NCBI GenBank assembly: GCA_002382045.1
Contig: DFZJ01000053.1
Span: 1 to 16,712, forward strand
DNA: 16,712 nt
Direction of reading: 5' to 3'
Origin: Syntrophaceae bacterium UBA4059
GTDB lineage: Bacteria > Desulfobacterota > Syntrophia > Syntrophales > Smithellaceae
The position numbers and the translations under genes were made by a program. Shown here piece after piece: positions 14,659 through 16,712 of the stretch (position 1 is the stretch's first letter; the number at the start of each line of letters is the position of its first letter). The notes beneath the pieces are model-generated. The model worked only from the letters and a program-made list of their open reading frames with translations. It ran no database searches and was not told the DNA's origin.

Positions 14659-15714
14659 ATGTCCCGAAAAACTGGAATTGTCAAGGATAGCCGTTATTTG
14701 CGGCATACTTCCGGCTTTTCGCATCCCGAGAGTCTCGAGCGCCTGATGGCTGTTTATGAAATGCTGGATAACCCTCACATGTCCTGGAAGTATGTTGATA
14801 TTGAGCCCCGGATGGCCAGTCATGACGAAATTGCTTACGTCCACACGCCATCCTATATTGACGCGATTGCCCGAACTGCCGGACAGGACTGTGTGTTTCT
14901 CGATTCCGATACCATGGCCAGCGCGGAATCTTACGATGCTGCCAAACTGGCGGCCGGCGGCCTGATGAACGCTATCGACGGTGTCATGACCGGAGAAGTG
15001 AATAATGCTTTTGCATTTGTGCGGCCTCCCGGACATCACGCGGGCCCCGGAAATTCCGCCGGCTTTTGCATTTTTAATAATGTCGCCATCGGCGCAATGC
15101 ACGCGATGAAAAAGCACGGCCTGAAAAGAATCATGATTGTGGATTGGGACTTGCATCACGGCAACGGAACGCAGAAAATATTTTATTCCGACCGGCGTGT
15201 TTTATATTTTTCGACGCATCAATACCCCTATTATCCGGGTACGGGCGGTCTGAATGAGATCGGGGAGGGGCAGGCTCTGGGTTATACGGTCAATGTGCCG
15301 CTCCGGCGCGGAGCGGTCAACGGGACTTTTATTGCGGCGTTTCGTAAAATTCTGGAGCCGATTGCGGATGCGTTTAATCCGGAATTGATTCTTGTCTCGG
15401 CTGGATTCGATACTTATTATCAGGACCCGCTGGGTTCAATGCGTGTTACGCCGGAGGGTTTTGCCGCGATGACACGCGTCTTGCTTAATATTGCTGATCA
15501 ATGCTGCGAAGGACGGGTCGTGGCGGTGCTGGAAGGCGGTTACAATACAGTGGGTCTGGCCCGATCCGCCAAAGCGACGCTGGAAGAGATGTTTGACGAA
15601 ACGCATTACACGGATAAAAAGCTGGATGCCATGGAACAGCAAGCTGACGAAGAAAACAAACCGGCTATTCAATCCGTGATGACCGGTATGCAGCCCTACT
15701 GGGATGTATTTTAA
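14659..15714 (+). CDS. Histone deacetylase family (AcuC/HDAC-like) deacetylase
   Basis: A zinc hydrolase of the arginase/deacetylase fold that removes acyl groups from lysine, polyamine or small amide substrates. The whole active site is present: RPPGHHA with the charge-relay pair His126/His127, DWDLHHGNGTQ with metal ligands Asp164 and His166, third ligand Asp251 in SAGFDTYYQDPLG, and Tyr295 in LEGGYNT. The length of 351 aa is normal. AAGG lies 5 bases before the ATG. The C-terminal tail of about 50 residues is acidic and polar. The gatC ribosome site overlaps its stop codon, so it is very likely co-transcribed with gatC and gatA. The substrate cannot be told from the sequence; acyl-lysine in proteins is one possibility, acetoin-type metabolism is unsupported here. 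Confidence 0.92.
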   Translation: MSRKTGIVKDSRYLRHTSGFSHPESLERLMAVYEMLDNPHMSWKYVDIEPRMASHDEIAYVHTPSYIDAIARTAGQDCVFLDSDTMASAESYDAAKLAAGGLMNAIDGVMTGEVNNAFAFVRPPGHHAGPGNSAGFCIFNNVAIGAMHAMKKHGLKRIMIVDWDLHHGNGTQKIFYSDRRVLYFSTHQYPYYPGTGGLNEIGEGQALGYTVNVPLRRGAVNGTFIAAFRKILEPIADAFNPELILVSAGFDTYYQDPLGSMRVTPEGFAAMTRVLLNIADQCCEGRVVAVLEGGYNTVGLARSAKATLEEMFDETHYTDKKLDAMEQQADEENKPAIQSVMTGMQPYWDVF

Positions 15715-15720
15715 GGAGGT
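15713..15720 (+). promoter_or_regulatory. Ribosome binding site that sets the gatC TTG start
   Basis: AAGGAGGT overlaps the TAA stop of the deacetylase gene (15712-15714). It lies 3 bases before TTG at 15724, and no ATG or GTG fits in the right frame nearby. The strong site supports the rare start codon. Confidence 0.7.
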
Positions 15721-15723
15721 ATT

Positions 15724-16011
15724 TTGAAGTTAAGCACACAGGATGTTGAATACGTTGCTAAATTGGCAAGGCTGGAAGTAACGGATCGGGAAAAGGAAAA
15801 ATTTACCGCTCAGCTCAACGATATTTTACTTTATATCGATCAGCTCAATGAGCTGGATACGACGGGTGTTGCACCGATGACCCATGCGATTGCCGTTACC
15901 AATGCTTTTCGCGAAGATAAGGTGATGGCCTCGCTGGGAACGGAGGGCGCATTGGCCAACGCGCCCGACGCGCGTGGAGAGTTTTTCCGGGTGCCGAAAG
16001 TCATTGACTGA
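15724..16011 (+). CDS. gatC: Aspartyl/glutamyl-tRNA amidotransferase subunit C
   Basis: GatC is the small scaffold subunit of the GatCAB complex, which turns Glu-tRNA(Gln) or Asp-tRNA(Asn) into the correct aminoacyl-tRNA. The 95 aa match the family throughout: LSTQDVEYVAKLARLEV at the start, then the INxLDT-like segment QLNELDTTGVAPMTHA, FREDKV, and the NAPDARGEFFRVPKVID end. It uses a TTG start behind a strong ribosome site, which keeps the family N-terminus. The gap to gatA is 18 bases. gatB is not seen and would lie beyond the window. Confidence 0.95.
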   Translation: MKLSTQDVEYVAKLARLEVTDREKEKFTAQLNDILLYIDQLNELDTTGVAPMTHAIAVTNAFREDKVMASLGTEGALANAPDARGEFFRVPKVID

Positions 16012-16029
16012 TCATCAAAAGAGGAATCT

Positions 16030-16712
16030 ATGGAGTTATATTCGTTAACCATTCATGAACTGCAGGAAAAAATAAAAAGCGGCGGCGTAACGGCCATGCA
16101 GCTTACCGAGTCCGTTTTTTCACGCATTGACGCGGTTGAAGATCGGGTGCATTCTTACATCCGCCTGATGAAAGAACAAGCGATGGCCGCCGCGGCCATT
16201 GCCGATGAGCATATCCAAAAGGGCGACATCCAGCCTTTAACCGGCATTCCGATTGCGCTCAAAGATATCGTTTGCACGAAAGGCATTACGACCACCTGCG
16301 GCTCGCACATCCTGCATAACTTTGTGCCGCCTTACGATGCAACGGTCGTGGAAAAACTGCGTAATGCCGGTGCGGTGTTTGTGGGCAAAGCGAACATGGA
16401 CGAATTTGCGATGGGGTCTTCCACGGAAACATCGTATTTCGGCCCGACGCGCAATCCGTGGGATTTGCAACGCATTCCCGGTGGTTCCAGCGGCGGGTCG
16501 GCCGCGGCAGTGGCCGCCGATGAATGCATCGCATCAATTGGTTCCGATACCGGCGGATCGATTCGGCAGCCGGCGGCCCTTTGTGGCATTGTCGGCCTGA
16601 AGCCCACTTACGGCCGCGTGTCGCGTTTCGGCCTGATCGCGTTTGCGTCGTCACTGGATCAGCTCGGACCTTTTACGAAAGATGTCGAAGACTGTGCGAT
16701 CATGATGAATGT
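16030..16712 (+). CDS. gatA: Glutamyl-tRNA(Gln) amidotransferase subunit A, 3' end outside window
   Basis: GatA is the amidase subunit that releases ammonia from glutamine for GatB. The first 227 codons are present and open to the window edge. The Ser-cisSer-Lys triad is intact: Lys78 in PIALKD, the cis-Ser in PGGSSGGSAAAVAA (Ser153/154), and the nucleophile Ser177 in GSDTGGSIRQPA. The KANMDEFAMGSSTE and LKPTYGRVSRFG blocks are GatA-specific and separate it from other amidases. ATG 16030 follows a GAGGA ribosome site by about 4 bases. It is third in the deacetylase-gatC-gatA series. Confidence 0.96.
   Translation, partial: MELYSLTIHELQEKIKSGGVTAMQLTESVFSRIDAVEDRVHSYIRLMKEQAMAAAAIADEHIQKGDIQPLTGIPIALKDIVCTKGITTTCGSHILHNFVPPYDATVVEKLRNAGAVFVGKANMDEFAMGSSTETSYFGPTRNPWDLQRIPGGSSGGSAAAVAADECIASIGSDTGGSIRQPAALCGIVGLKPTYGRVSRFGLIAFASSLDQLGPFTKDVEDCAIMMN

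Noticed and set aside
1..16712. CRISPR arrays, insertion sequences, rRNA genes, origin repeats
   Set aside because: No regularly spaced repeats, transposase-like protein, terminal inverted repeats or rRNA segments were seen.

Overview
The window looks like chromosomal DNA of an anaerobic, Gram-negative-type bacterium. The best guess is a Syntrophus/Smithella-like relative of the former Deltaproteobacteria. That rests on gene content and style: a split glycine dehydrogenase (GcvPA/GcvPB), an archaeal/fungal-type aspartate-semialdehyde dehydrogenase, radical SAM enzymes and many stand-alone signalling proteins. It is an inference without any database search. No mobile element, CRISPR array, rRNA or replication origin was seen.

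Layout. (1) 1-754, minus: 5' part of a HemN/HemW-like radical SAM gene. (2) 839-6757, plus: a tight operon def-gcvT-gcvH-gcvPA-gcvPB-lipA. It encodes peptide deformylase, the T, H and P proteins of the glycine cleavage system, and the lipoyl synthase that makes the H-protein cofactor. A good promoter with a palindrome in its spacer stands in front of def, and a strong hairpin lies between gcvPA and gcvPB. The L protein (lipoamide dehydrogenase) and an octanoyl/lipoyl transferase are not in the window. (3) 6765-12179, plus: a signalling block with its own promoter. It encodes a small secreted Cache-like protein, a membrane 4HB-HAMP-PP2C phosphatase (RsbU/SiaA type), a HATPase protein (RsbW-like), a STAS protein (anti-anti-sigma-like) and a soluble hybrid histidine kinase (PAS-GAF-HisKA-HATPase-REC). 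It ends in a GC-rich hairpin shared with the convergent asd gene. (4) 12267-14298, minus: ribF-asd. (5) 14375-14550, plus: tRNA-Leu(CAG) with its own promoter and terminator. (6) 14659-end, plus: an HDAC-family deacetylase gene followed by gatC and the 5' part of gatA.

How the genes work together. Region 2 gathers one-carbon and lipoate functions: glycine is split to CO2, ammonia and methylene-THF, LipA builds the lipoyl group on GcvH, and deformylase removes formyl groups derived from the same folate pool. Region 3 reads as a partner-switching relay. The membrane phosphatase would dephosphorylate the STAS protein, the HATPase protein would phosphorylate or bind it, and the hybrid kinase may add a second input. 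No sigma factor, diguanylate cyclase or DNA-binding output protein is encoded nearby, so the target is unknown. This block is the least ordinary part of the window. The HATPase/STAS pair resembles, from memory, the cyanobacterial slr1658/slr1659 type more than classical RsbW/RsbV.
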